A program made the position numbers and the translations under genes. This document shows positions 1 through 6,048 of a DNA stretch of 6,048 nt, in pieces. Each line of letters opens with the position of its first letter. Position 1 is the first letter of the stretch. The notes beneath the pieces were generated by a model. That model made no database searches, was not told the origin of the DNA, and worked only from the letters and a program-made list of their open reading frames with translations. Source of the stretch: Nitrospira sp. (lineage in GTDB: Bacteria; Nitrospirota; Nitrospiria; Nitrospirales; Nitrospiraceae); the NCBI GenBank assembly GCA_016873525.1, contig VGXD01000135.1, positions 1 through 6,048 of the forward strand. The letters run 5' to 3'.

Positions 1-1076
1 GTACGTTCGGCGCCGCCATTGCGGCGCTAACGATCAGCATCTCGTTGCCGCGGGTCTACGTGGCGAACGCCACGCTACTGCCCACCCAGGCGGCGGATAC
101 TGGTTCTGCTTTTGCAGCAAGCCTTGTGTCGCAGCTCGGTCCCGCAGCCGGCATGTTCGGTGCGATCGGTTCGGGCCGAACGGGCGATCTCGTGGAGATC
201 CTCGGTAGTCGAACCATGGCACAGCGCGTCATCGCCCGAGCCGGACTCAAGGGCCACTTCAAGAAGGCCAAGACGCAGTCGGAAATCGTCTCCCGCCTCA
301 AGGCAATGACGCGAATCAGCGGCCCAAGTGTTGGCAGCAAGCTCATTGAAGTCAAAGTCGAGTCCCAGAATGCGGACCTTGCGGCGGAGGTAGCAAACGC
401 ATACGTCTCGGAACTAAAGCTGATGCTCGATGAGATCGGCTACAACGCGGCAGCCAGGAATCGGCGATTCATAGAAGGGCAGCTAGAAAAGAACAGAGCC
501 GATCTGCTCAAGGTCGAGCAGCAACTGACAACCTTTCAAGCTACGAATCGCTTGGCGTCCCTCCCCGAGACCGTTGTCGCATCCATCCGTGCGATTAGCG
601 ATCTCGAGGCCCAGAAGATCGGCACCGAGGTACAGCTCCAGGGCATAAGCGAGACGCTCTCCGCCGTGAAGTCGAACGTCTTCAGCCTTCAAGCCGACCC
701 GAAGTCCGTTGTGGACCTGGAGGTTCGAAAGCGTTCGCTCTCGGCACAGCAACAAGCACTCGATAGGGCGCGACAGGCGTTCCTCAACAAGCTTTCCGGA
801 CTGCCGCCCAAAGCAATGGAACTCGCACGGCTGCAGCGGGACGTCCAGGTCCAAAATGCGATTTACCTCGCATTGAATCAGCAGTATCAATCTGCGCTCA
901 TCAACGAGAGCAAGGATTCAGACTCCTTCCTTCCTCTGGACAGGGCTGAAAGGCCAGATAGACCGAGCTTCCCACGGCGAGGGCTGATTATCGCCATCGG
1001 AACCATGATTGGCATCCTTTTGGGGGCCGCCTTGATCCTTGCAATGGAGTGGTTCAGAACTGAGACCAGCAAGTGA
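1..1076 (+). CDS. Wzz/GumC-like chain-length determinant (polysaccharide co-polymerase), 5' truncated
   Basis: This is an inner-membrane, mostly periplasmic protein expected to control polymer chain length with the Wzy polymerase. The frame is open from the window edge (first whole codon at 3). Codons 3-50 encode a hydrophobic stretch (TFGAAIAALTISISLP) that fits the end of the first membrane helix. The TTG at 45 is therefore not the true start, and the gene begins upstream. Numbering from that TTG, residues about 135-215 are a long charged/Gln-rich helical, probably coiled-coil, segment. Residues about 253-285 (LPPKAMELARLQRDVQ onward to LNQQYQSALI) fit the GNVR region of this family. A proline-rich PDRPSFPRR lies at 304-312, and a second membrane helix at about 313-333 is followed by a short basic/acidic tail. 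No Walker-type tyrosine kinase domain follows, so this is not a Wzc-type fusion. The stop overlaps the next start by 4 nt. Family assignment is strong; the exact subclass (Wzz or GumC-like) is less certain. Confidence 0.9.
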   Translation, partial: TFGAAIAALTISISLPRVYVANATLLPTQAADTGSAFAASLVSQLGPAAGMFGAIGSGRTGDLVEILGSRTMAQRVIARAGLKGHFKKAKTQSEIVSRLKAMTRISGPSVGSKLIEVKVESQNADLAAEVANAYVSELKLMLDEIGYNAAARNRRFIEGQLEKNRADLLKVEQQLTTFQATNRLASLPETVVASIRAISDLEAQKIGTEVQLQGISETLSAVKSNVFSLQADPKSVVDLEVRKRSLSAQQQALDRARQAFLNKLSGLPPKAMELARLQRDVQVQNAIYLALNQQYQSALINESKDSDSFLPLDRAERPDRPSFPRRGLIIAIGTMIGILLGAALILAMEWFRTETSK

Positions 1077-2101
1077 AGTACCTTGTTACAGGTGCTGCCG
1101 GCTTCATTGGCATGTATGTCGCGCGGTGCCTGCTTTTTCGTGGTGACGAAGTTGTCGGCCTGGACAACATGAACCCTTACTACGATGTTGGCCTTAAGCG
1201 AGACCGCCTGGCTCAACTACGTTGCTTCGAGGGGTTCTCGTTCGTCGAGTTGGACCTGGCTGACACAGAGGGTCTTTCCCGTCTATTCGAATCCCGGGAT
1301 TTCGAACGTGTTGTTCACCTTGCAGCGCAAGCCGGTGTACGATACTCCCTTATTAATCCCACTGCCTATGTCAACAGCAACGTCGTCGGATTTCTTAACA
1401 TCCTGGAAGGATGCCGACTGAAGAAGATCTCACATCTGATCTATGCGAGTAGTTCAAGTGTCTATGGCGCTAGCACTAAGCTGCCGTTCTCCGTCCAGGA
1501 CAGCGTAGACCACCCCGTTAGCTTGTATGCCGCGACAAAAAAAGCTAATGAGCTGATGGCACACGCGTATAGCCACTTGTTCCGGCTGCCGACTACCGGC
1601 CTGCGGTTCTTCACGGTTTATGGCCCCTGGGGCAGGCCAGATATGGCGCCTTGGCTCTTCACGAAGGCGATTCTCGCCGATGAGCCAATTTCAGTTTTCA
1701 ACGACGGCAATTTACTACGGGATTTCACCTATATTGACGATATTGCTGAAGCGGTTATACGAATTGCGGACCTGGTTGCGGCGCCAGATCCATCTTTCGA
1801 CAGCACAAGCCCAAATCCAGCAATTAGCGACGCACCCTATCGCATCTACAACATCGGTAATCACGAACCCGTGGATCTTCTCACCTTCATATCGACGCTG
1901 GAAGCGGTACTCGGCAAGACCGCCATCAAGAACATGCTTCCCATGCAGGCCGGCGACGTCCTTGCGACTTGCGCGGACGTCGAGGATCTGGCCAGAGCGG
2001 TCGACTTTGCGCCGAGGACACCGCTCGGTGACGGTCTCCGGAAGTTCGCCGAATGGTATCACGAGTACCATTGTTCTGCTTCGCGGCTCGTTTCTCGGTA
2101 A
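1073..2101 (+). CDS. UDP-glucuronate 4-epimerase (NAD-dependent, extended SDR family)
   Basis: Predicted cytoplasmic enzyme interconverting UDP-glucuronate and UDP-galacturonate. The 342-aa length is normal for the family. Visible motifs: Rossmann GAAGFIG at 7-13; GLDNMNPYYDVGLKRDRL at 29-46, which is typical of uronate epimerases; ASSSSVYG at 125-132; catalytic Y152-xxx-K156 (YAATK); RFFTVYGPWGRPDMA at 178-192; RDFTYIDDI at 216-224. Near the C-terminus, LPMQAGDV followed by TCADVEDL is the family signature that separates uronate epimerases from GalE. The start is GTG at 1073, forced because the nucleotide-binding motif begins at residue 7. It overlaps the upstream stop as GTGA and has only a weak GAG upstream (1062-1064), consistent with translational coupling. 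Close relatives are named capI, lpsL, uge or gla in different species, so no single symbol is given. A related nucleotide-sugar epimerase with another substrate is possible but less likely given the motifs. Confidence 0.93.
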   Translation: MKYLVTGAAGFIGMYVARCLLFRGDEVVGLDNMNPYYDVGLKRDRLAQLRCFEGFSFVELDLADTEGLSRLFESRDFERVVHLAAQAGVRYSLINPTAYVNSNVVGFLNILEGCRLKKISHLIYASSSSVYGASTKLPFSVQDSVDHPVSLYAATKKANELMAHAYSHLFRLPTTGLRFFTVYGPWGRPDMAPWLFTKAILADEPISVFNDGNLLRDFTYIDDIAEAVIRIADLVAAPDPSFDSTSPNPAISDAPYRIYNIGNHEPVDLLTFISTLEAVLGKTAIKNMLPMQAGDVLATCADVEDLARAVDFAPRTPLGDGLRKFAEWYHEYHCSASRLVSR

Positions 2102-2104
2102 GGA
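2100..2104 (+). promoter_or_regulatory. Ribosome binding site of the AsnB-like gene
   Basis: AAGGA overlaps the TAA stop of the epimerase gene and lies 8 nt before the ATG at 2113. It supports that ATG over the in-frame upstream ATG at 2053, which has no comparable site, lies inside the epimerase gene, and would add 20 residues ahead of the obligatory N-terminal Met-Cys. Confidence 0.75.
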
Positions 2105-2112
2105 ATCCGTCG

Positions 2113-3975
2113 ATGTGTGGGATAGCAGGATTATCACTCGTTCCTGGGAGCGACCTCGAGCTGCCGCCAATCCTCACACGCATGGTTGCCGTACAGAACC
2201 ACCGCGGGCCTGACGCCAAAGGGACTTGGCTTTGCGCGCAAGACAAAGTGGGCCTTGCCCATAACCGCCTTTCTATTCTGGACCTCTCGGACGCCGGCCA
2301 TCAGCCGATGCATTCGGCCGATGGTCTGCTCTCCATCGTTTTTAACGGAGAGATCTACAATTGGCGGGACCTCAGGGTGGGGCTCGAGTCTCGTGGAGTC
2401 TGTTTCCGAACCGGTACCGATACCGAGGTACTGCTGGAAGCCTATCGGCAGCACGGTTGTGAAGTACTCGCCTTTCTGCGAGGAATGTACGCATTCGCCC
2501 TGTACGACGCAAGAGACCGTACGCTCTTCTGCGCTCGCGACAGGGTCGGAAAGAAACCTTTCGTTTACTCGGAAACCGAGGCAGGCTTCGCGTTCGCATC
2601 GGAAATCCCTGCAGTTCTGCAGGTACCGGGCTGTGACACCCGTATCCACCACGGGGCCTTGGCCGCGATGCTTCTGCACAACATCAGGCAGATTCCCGAT
2701 CCCTACACCGTTTACCGGGGATTACGGCGATTGCGGCCTGGCCATGCGATGATTGTCCGGGAGGGCCGCATCGTGAGGAATTGGCGGTACTGGCAGCCCA
2801 CGCCAGACCCAGAGCCGCCAACACCTCAACGCCTCAGAGCCATACTCGAAGAGGCGGTGGCCTTGCGGATGGAGGCGGACGTACCCGTCGGTGCCCTATT
2901 GTCGGGGGGAGTGGACAGTTCGGCCGTCGTTCACCTGATGTCCCGCCGTTCAGCGGCCCCCGTCCGCACCTACGCACTCGGGCTTGACGCCCACGACGAG
3001 GACTTGCGGCGCGCGCGCATCATGGCGAACAAGCTCGGCTGCATTCACAAGGAGTTCTATTTCGATGCGGGGAGGGAGCTCGAGACTCTCCGCACGCTCA
3101 TCGCCACCTACGGCGAACCCATAATGCTTCTGCCTCTCGTGCACACCTATGAGCTCGCGCGAGCAATCCGAGATGACGGCCTTAAGGTGGTCTTGGCCGG
3201 CCATGGCGCCGACGAGCTTTTCTACGGTTATACCGGCCATGCCCGTACTGCGCTGTTTTCAACCCTGGAGCCCTGGCTAGCCCCGCTCGCGCCGCTAATC
3301 CGGATGCTACCCATGACCAGCCTCCCGGAACCGCTGGTCGTCCTTGCGGCCAAGCCGGGGGCGCGAAAGGCCGCTCTTTACCGCGCTACAGAAGAGACTG
3401 CATGGACCTGCCTCGACCACGATGTTCGAAACCAGCTAAAGAACCTGCTTGTCGAAGAGCTCGCATACTGGGGGATGCTGATTCCACCTTCTCCATATAT
3501 AGATGAATCTAATTTCGTCTCGTTGCTTATTGAGAATGCACATTCCGTCACCATCGCTAGCGATCTGCCAGCGATGCTGGCCTCAATTGAAATGCGCGCG
3601 CCCTTCCTGGATCAAAGGGTCGTTTCGTTCGCCCTGGCCACACCATATCGGCAGAAGGTCGCTAGCTTTTGGGATACGACTCGACTCAAGCAGATCCTGA
3701 AACTCGCCGTGTCCGACTTGGTTCCCGACGACCTGCTCTACGCACCAAAGCGCGGTTTTGGTTACGACATAAAGGAGCGTGCGGTTCTACAGGGGCCTTG
3801 GCGCCAGTCAGCGAAGGCCGCTTTCGAGGATTCGGACGATGCGGAAGGACTCTTCGATCGGAAAGCCCTGCGAGAGCTCTGGTACAGCCATGACAACGGG
3901 GCCGTTCGATCCGATCTTGTCGCGCGGCATTTTGCCGTGCAGTTATGGCTATCGAGCAGGAAACAATCTGCCTAG
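2113..3975 (+). CDS. Asparagine synthetase-like glutamine amidotransferase (AsnB family)
   Basis: Predicted cytoplasmic enzyme that releases ammonia from glutamine and transfers it to an adenylated carboxyl group. The start at 2113 gives MCGIAG, where Cys2 becomes the N-terminal nucleophile after Met removal. The alternative ATG at 2053 would bury it. Glutaminase half: NHRGPD at 29-34, AHNRLSILDLS at 49-59 (R52), FNGEIYN at 77-83, GTDTE at 101-105, DRVGKKPF at 143-150. Synthetase half: PP-loop LSGGVDSS at 263-270, AGHGADELFYGY at 362-373, EMRAPFLD at 493-500, a likely pyrophosphate-binding K526, and PKRGFG at 545-550. At 620 aa it has the length of two-domain AsnB proteins. Odd points: the usual SGEG/SGDG loop reads AGHG (Ala362, His364), and other acceptor-side motifs are altered (findings). 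Its place in a polysaccharide operon next to a uronate epimerase suggests it may amidate a sugar uronate, as proposed for WbpS-like proteins. Real asparagine synthesis cannot be excluded. Family call is strong, substrate uncertain. Confidence 0.93.
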   Translation: MCGIAGLSLVPGSDLELPPILTRMVAVQNHRGPDAKGTWLCAQDKVGLAHNRLSILDLSDAGHQPMHSADGLLSIVFNGEIYNWRDLRVGLESRGVCFRTGTDTEVLLEAYRQHGCEVLAFLRGMYAFALYDARDRTLFCARDRVGKKPFVYSETEAGFAFASEIPAVLQVPGCDTRIHHGALAAMLLHNIRQIPDPYTVYRGLRRLRPGHAMIVREGRIVRNWRYWQPTPDPEPPTPQRLRAILEEAVALRMEADVPVGALLSGGVDSSAVVHLMSRRSAAPVRTYALGLDAHDEDLRRARIMANKLGCIHKEFYFDAGRELETLRTLIATYGEPIMLLPLVHTYELARAIRDDGLKVVLAGHGADELFYGYTGHARTALFSTLEPWLAPLAPLIRMLPMTSLPEPLVVLAAKPGARKAALYRATEETAWTCLDHDVRNQLKNLLVEELAYWGMLIPPSPYIDESNFVSLLIENAHSVTIASDLPAMLASIEMRAPFLDQRVVSFALATPYRQKVASFWDTTRLKQILKLAVSDLVPDDLLYAPKRGFGYDIKERAVLQGPWRQSAKAAFEDSDDAEGLFDRKALRELWYSHDNGAVRSDLVARHFAVQLWLSSRKQSA

Positions 3976-3977
3976 CC

Positions 3978-5282
3978 ATGCCTTCTGAAGTCACGCCCGC
4001 CCCTCTTGGCCGCCGCCCCTGGCACTTGGCTCTGCACATGTATGTTGCGTTTTTCACGCTCTGCTACTTCGTCAAGGGGCTCTACTTCATCTTCCACCCG
4101 GCCCCCTTCTTCTCACTCACCCAGCATCCGAGGACCGATCAGATCTGGATGTACGGGCTGGCTGCTCTTTTCGTCGCGGCTGTGTCCCTGTTCATAATTC
4201 TTCGGACTTACAAGGTGGCCTTCGCCCTTCTTTCCAGGAGGCTCGCCGGCAGGTCTCCAGCTCCGGCTCTACGCACCGACCGACTCCTAGTCCTCTGTTG
4301 CACGGTCGCGGCCCTGGCATTCTTGATCCCTCGCGCCGGCGATGTAGTCCAGGCGCTCCAAACTGGCAGTTTTCTGATACGCCGAAGCGCAGCAAGTTGG
4401 GAGGAATTCTCCTCGGGTATGCTTGGCATGAAAGCCCTATTCATGCAAATCCAGGCTGGGCTGCTTATTATTCTGTCAGTCTATGCAGTCCAGAGGCGAG
4501 ACTGGGGGCTTATCATGATTTCACTGCTCTACTTTTTAGCAAGCGCAATCACATCAAATGGAAGTCGCTTCCAGTTACTTAGCTCCATACTCCTCCTCCC
4601 AACCCTGTATTACTTGCTAGTAAAGCGGCGCCCATCACATCGCAACCTGTTCGTTGCGGGCATTTACGGGGCCGTCCTGCTTCTTCCCTTTCTTGCTGCC
4701 TTTCTCCTGGTCGCCCGCCGCTCAACAGGCTCGTTATTCGCGACAGAGCAAGTCTTCATTGCCGCCCTGGTGAGCTTCGACCCGGCCGATCATCTCGTCA
4801 ACTACCTTTACGTGTTGCCCGTGGACTGGCTCGGAACTCGGACGATCGAGGAGATCTGGCAGGTCGTGCCGAGAGCGCTCTTCCCGGACAAACCCTTCCT
4901 CTACGGCATGCTGGCTTTGCAGAACGTGTTGTATCCCGGTTCCATTGGCAACCATACCGGAACCTTCCTTTACGGGCACTATCCGATGTCGAGTCTGGCG
5001 GTGGCGGTAGACTTCGGGTTTCTGCCGGGGTTGGTCCTGCACGCGCTGATGACGGGTTGGTTTCTGGCCTTTCTTGATGCCGGATTCGAGACCAACTCGC
5101 TGCTGCTAGTTGCACTCTTCGCGATGAACATCTTCTTCCTCTACCACCTAATCCGGGTCGGCATAGTGAACCACGTGATCATGGGCCTTCAATCGATGTT
5201 CATTCCGTTGCTGATCGCCAGTGCCCTCAGGTGGGCCGGCAAATTCAGTTTGACTTGGCGACCGGTGAGGCGCCCGACATGA
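3978..5282 (+). CDS. Polytopic membrane protein, probable Wzy-type O-antigen/polysaccharide polymerase
   Basis: The product has 434 aa from ATG 3978 and would join lipid-linked repeat units at the periplasmic face of the inner membrane. I count about 11 hydrophobic segments, roughly at residues 17-39, 57-75, 102-117, 153-170, 176-192, 199-215, 224-246, 336-349, 350-366, 373-392 and 397-417. A long, less hydrophobic region (about 247-335) holds VPRALFPDKP at 297-306, resembling the PR-x-x-(F/W)-P-x-KP motif seen in many Wzy-like polymerases. Wzy proteins diverge strongly in sequence, so the call rests on topology, this motif and the Wzz-like neighbour. The start is uncertain: ATG 3978 lies 2 nt after the upstream stop, and the in-frame ATG 3945 would add 11 residues and overlap the AsnB-like gene by 31 nt. 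Neither has a well-spaced Shine-Dalgarno; an AGGA at 3958-3961 is about 16 nt before 3978. The alternative is another multi-spanning envelope protein such as a ligase or flippase, which the motif makes less likely. Confidence 0.78.
   Translation: MPSEVTPAPLGRRPWHLALHMYVAFFTLCYFVKGLYFIFHPAPFFSLTQHPRTDQIWMYGLAALFVAAVSLFIILRTYKVAFALLSRRLAGRSPAPALRTDRLLVLCCTVAALAFLIPRAGDVVQALQTGSFLIRRSAASWEEFSSGMLGMKALFMQIQAGLLIILSVYAVQRRDWGLIMISLLYFLASAITSNGSRFQLLSSILLLPTLYYLLVKRRPSHRNLFVAGIYGAVLLLPFLAAFLLVARRSTGSLFATEQVFIAALVSFDPADHLVNYLYVLPVDWLGTRTIEEIWQVVPRALFPDKPFLYGMLALQNVLYPGSIGNHTGTFLYGHYPMSSLAVAVDFGFLPGLVLHALMTGWFLAFLDAGFETNSLLLVALFAMNIFFLYHLIRVGIVNHVIMGLQSMFIPLLIASALRWAGKFSLTWRPVRRPT
5265..5270 (+). promoter_or_regulatory. 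Ribosome binding site of the methyltransferase gene
   Basis: GTGAGG lies inside the 3' end of the polymerase-like gene. Its GAGG core is 8 nt before the ATG at 5279, a good spacing that supports this start and the 4-nt ATGA overlap. Confidence 0.65.
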
Positions 5283-6048
5283 AAAAAGACCCCGCAAACC
5301 TCCATCAACCTACCGTCGACGGTTTCGGGTTTGAGTGGAGTCACTTCGACCAAAGTGCCTTGCCTGTAGAAGACAAGAGCGAACTCTTCGCTGCATACTT
5401 CGATATCTTCCCCTGGGAGCGCCTGCCTCAGGCAGCGGAAGGATTCGATGCGGGATGCGGGAGCGGGAGATGGGCCATGTTGGTCGCTCCGCGAGTCGGG
5501 ACGCTGCATTGCGTGGACGCCAGCAGCGACGCCCTTGAGGTAGCCCGCAGGGGACTTGCGGCGAACTCGAACTGCCTCTTTCACCACGCAAGCATCGACA
5601 GCCTGCCGTTTCCGGACGAGACTCAGGACTTCGGCTACAGCTTAGGGGTTCTGCACCACGTTCCCGATACCGAGGGCGGATTGTCGGCCTGCGTCTCCAA
5701 GCTCAAGCCCGGGGCGCCCTTCCTGCTCTACTTGTACTACGCCCTCGACAATCGCCAAATCTGGTACCGCCTGCTCTGGCGTGCGAGCGACGTGTTCAGA
5801 CGTGGAATATCGATGCTCCCCGCAGGCTTGAAGTTGCTCACAAGCCAGATTATCGCTCTATTGCTTTACTGGCCCCTAGCGCGCTTTGCGCTCCTTGTCG
5901 AAAGACTCGGAGCCAATGCCAGCCCGCTCCCGCTCTATTTTTATCGTCACCGGAGTTTCTACGTGATGCAAACGGACGCCCTAGATCGCTTCGGCACACA
6001 ACTGGAGAAGCGATTCACCCGCATCGCGATCAAGGAGATGATGGGGCG
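5279..6048 (+). CDS. Class I SAM-dependent methyltransferase, 3' truncated by the window
   Basis: The frame is open from ATG 5279 to the window end (256 complete codons, no stop). The start overlaps the upstream stop as ATGA. The product begins MKKDPANLHQPTVDGFGFEW and has a Methyltransf_11-like fold signature. SAM-binding motif I is FDAGCGSGRWA at 56-66. The acid after strand 2 is D80 in CVDAS. SIDSLPFPD at 105-113 is followed by LGVLHHVPD at 122-130 and SKLKPG at 140-145. The Rossmann core is therefore complete and only the C-terminal part is cut. Residues about 176-210 form a hydrophobic/basic stretch after the core, possibly a substrate-binding or membrane-associating helical insert. GFGFEW near the N-terminus resembles methyltransferases found in polysaccharide clusters. 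The substrate cannot be read from sequence. O- or N-methylation of a sugar in the repeat unit is inferred from the operon. Methylation of another metabolite is possible. Confidence 0.9.
   Translation, partial: MKKDPANLHQPTVDGFGFEWSHFDQSALPVEDKSELFAAYFDIFPWERLPQAAEGFDAGCGSGRWAMLVAPRVGTLHCVDASSDALEVARRGLAANSNCLFHHASIDSLPFPDETQDFGYSLGVLHHVPDTEGGLSACVSKLKPGAPFLLYLYYALDNRQIWYRLLWRASDVFRRGISMLPAGLKLLTSQIIALLLYWPLARFALLVERLGANASPLPLYFYRHRSFYVMQTDALDRFGTQLEKRFTRIAIKEMMG

Noticed and set aside
45..47. TTG as the start codon of the Wzz-like gene
   Set aside because: The frame is open upstream to the window edge and encodes the end of the expected first membrane helix, so the gene begins outside the window.
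483..890. 135-codon minus-strand reading frame
   Set aside because: It is antisense to the helical region of the Wzz-like gene. Its Leu-rich look mirrors Gln/Glu/Lys codons on the coding strand.
1537..1543. A7 run as a possible slippage or frameshift site
   Set aside because: It encodes the Thr-Lys-Lys of the catalytic YxxxK region in frame, the full-length epimerase reads through normally, and no downstream alternative frame or stimulatory structure is evident.
2053..2112. N-terminal extension of the AsnB-like protein from ATG 2053
   Set aside because: It would place 20 residues before the catalytic Cys that must be N-terminal, lies inside the epimerase gene, and has no good ribosome binding site, unlike ATG 2113.
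1715..2170. 151-codon minus-strand reading frame
   Set aside because: It is antisense to the epimerase and the start of the AsnB-like gene, with no recognisable domain. It is expected by chance in GC-rich coding DNA.
1620..2213. 197-codon + strand reading frame overlapping the epimerase and AsnB-like genes
   Set aside because: It is out of frame with two well-supported genes, its composition is rich in Arg, Ser and Pro as in shadow frames, and it shows no recognisable motif.
2134..2679. 181-codon minus-strand reading frame
   Set aside because: It lies opposite the glutaminase half of the AsnB-like gene, whose motifs are clear, and has no recognisable protein features.
3488..3545. AT-richer patch as a possible internal promoter or transferred segment
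   Set aside because: It lies within a continuous reading frame of the AsnB-like gene, no convincing -35/-10 pair precedes the next gene, and the patch is short.
5189..5587. 132-codon minus-strand reading frame spanning the polymerase/methyltransferase junction
   Set aside because: It lies opposite two supported genes joined by an ATGA overlap, and no motif or ribosome binding site supports it.

Overview
The window is a compact stretch of a Gram-negative surface-polysaccharide locus (capsule, exopolysaccharide or O-antigen). All genes are on the + strand with almost no intergenic DNA. Base composition is moderately GC-rich by eye. The gene set (Wzz/GumC-type chain-length protein, sugar-nucleotide epimerase, Wzy-type polymerase) points to the Wzx/Wzy-dependent pathway of a didermic bacterium, most likely a proteobacterium. 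Nothing in the sequence fixes the genus.

Layout: (1) 1-1076, 3' part of a Wzz/GumC-like polysaccharide co-polymerase whose 5' end lies upstream. (2) 1073-2101, a UDP-glucuronate 4-epimerase, overlapping gene 1 by 4 nt. (3) 2113-3975, an asparagine-synthetase-like glutamine amidotransferase of 620 aa, 11 nt after gene 2. (4) 3978-5282, a polytopic membrane protein resembling Wzy/O-antigen polymerases. (5) 5279 to the window end, the 5' part of a class I SAM-dependent methyltransferase, overlapping gene 4 by 4 nt and open at the edge. Two of the four junctions are 4-nt stop/start overlaps and the others are 2 and 11 nt gaps, so this looks like one translationally coupled operon running past both ends of the window. 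No stretch of more than about 300 bases lacks a gene. I see no promoter, terminator, tRNA, rRNA, CRISPR array, insertion sequence or long repeat.

Likely cooperation (inference): the epimerase supplies UDP-galacturonate. The AsnB-like protein may amidate a uronic-acid carboxyl, or may make asparagine. The methyltransferase may decorate a sugar. The Wzy-like protein polymerises lipid-linked repeat units in the periplasm, and the Wzz-like protein sets chain length. Glycosyltransferases, flippase and export genes are not in this window.

The point most worth following up is the synthetase half of the AsnB-like protein. It keeps the PP-loop and a complete-looking glutaminase half, but several acceptor-side motif positions are substituted, including His at the usual Glu/Asp of the S-G-E/D-G loop. 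With the neighbouring epimerase this favours a polysaccharide-modifying amidotransferase over housekeeping asparagine synthesis, although the sequence alone cannot prove it. Otherwise the region is an ordinary polysaccharide cluster.
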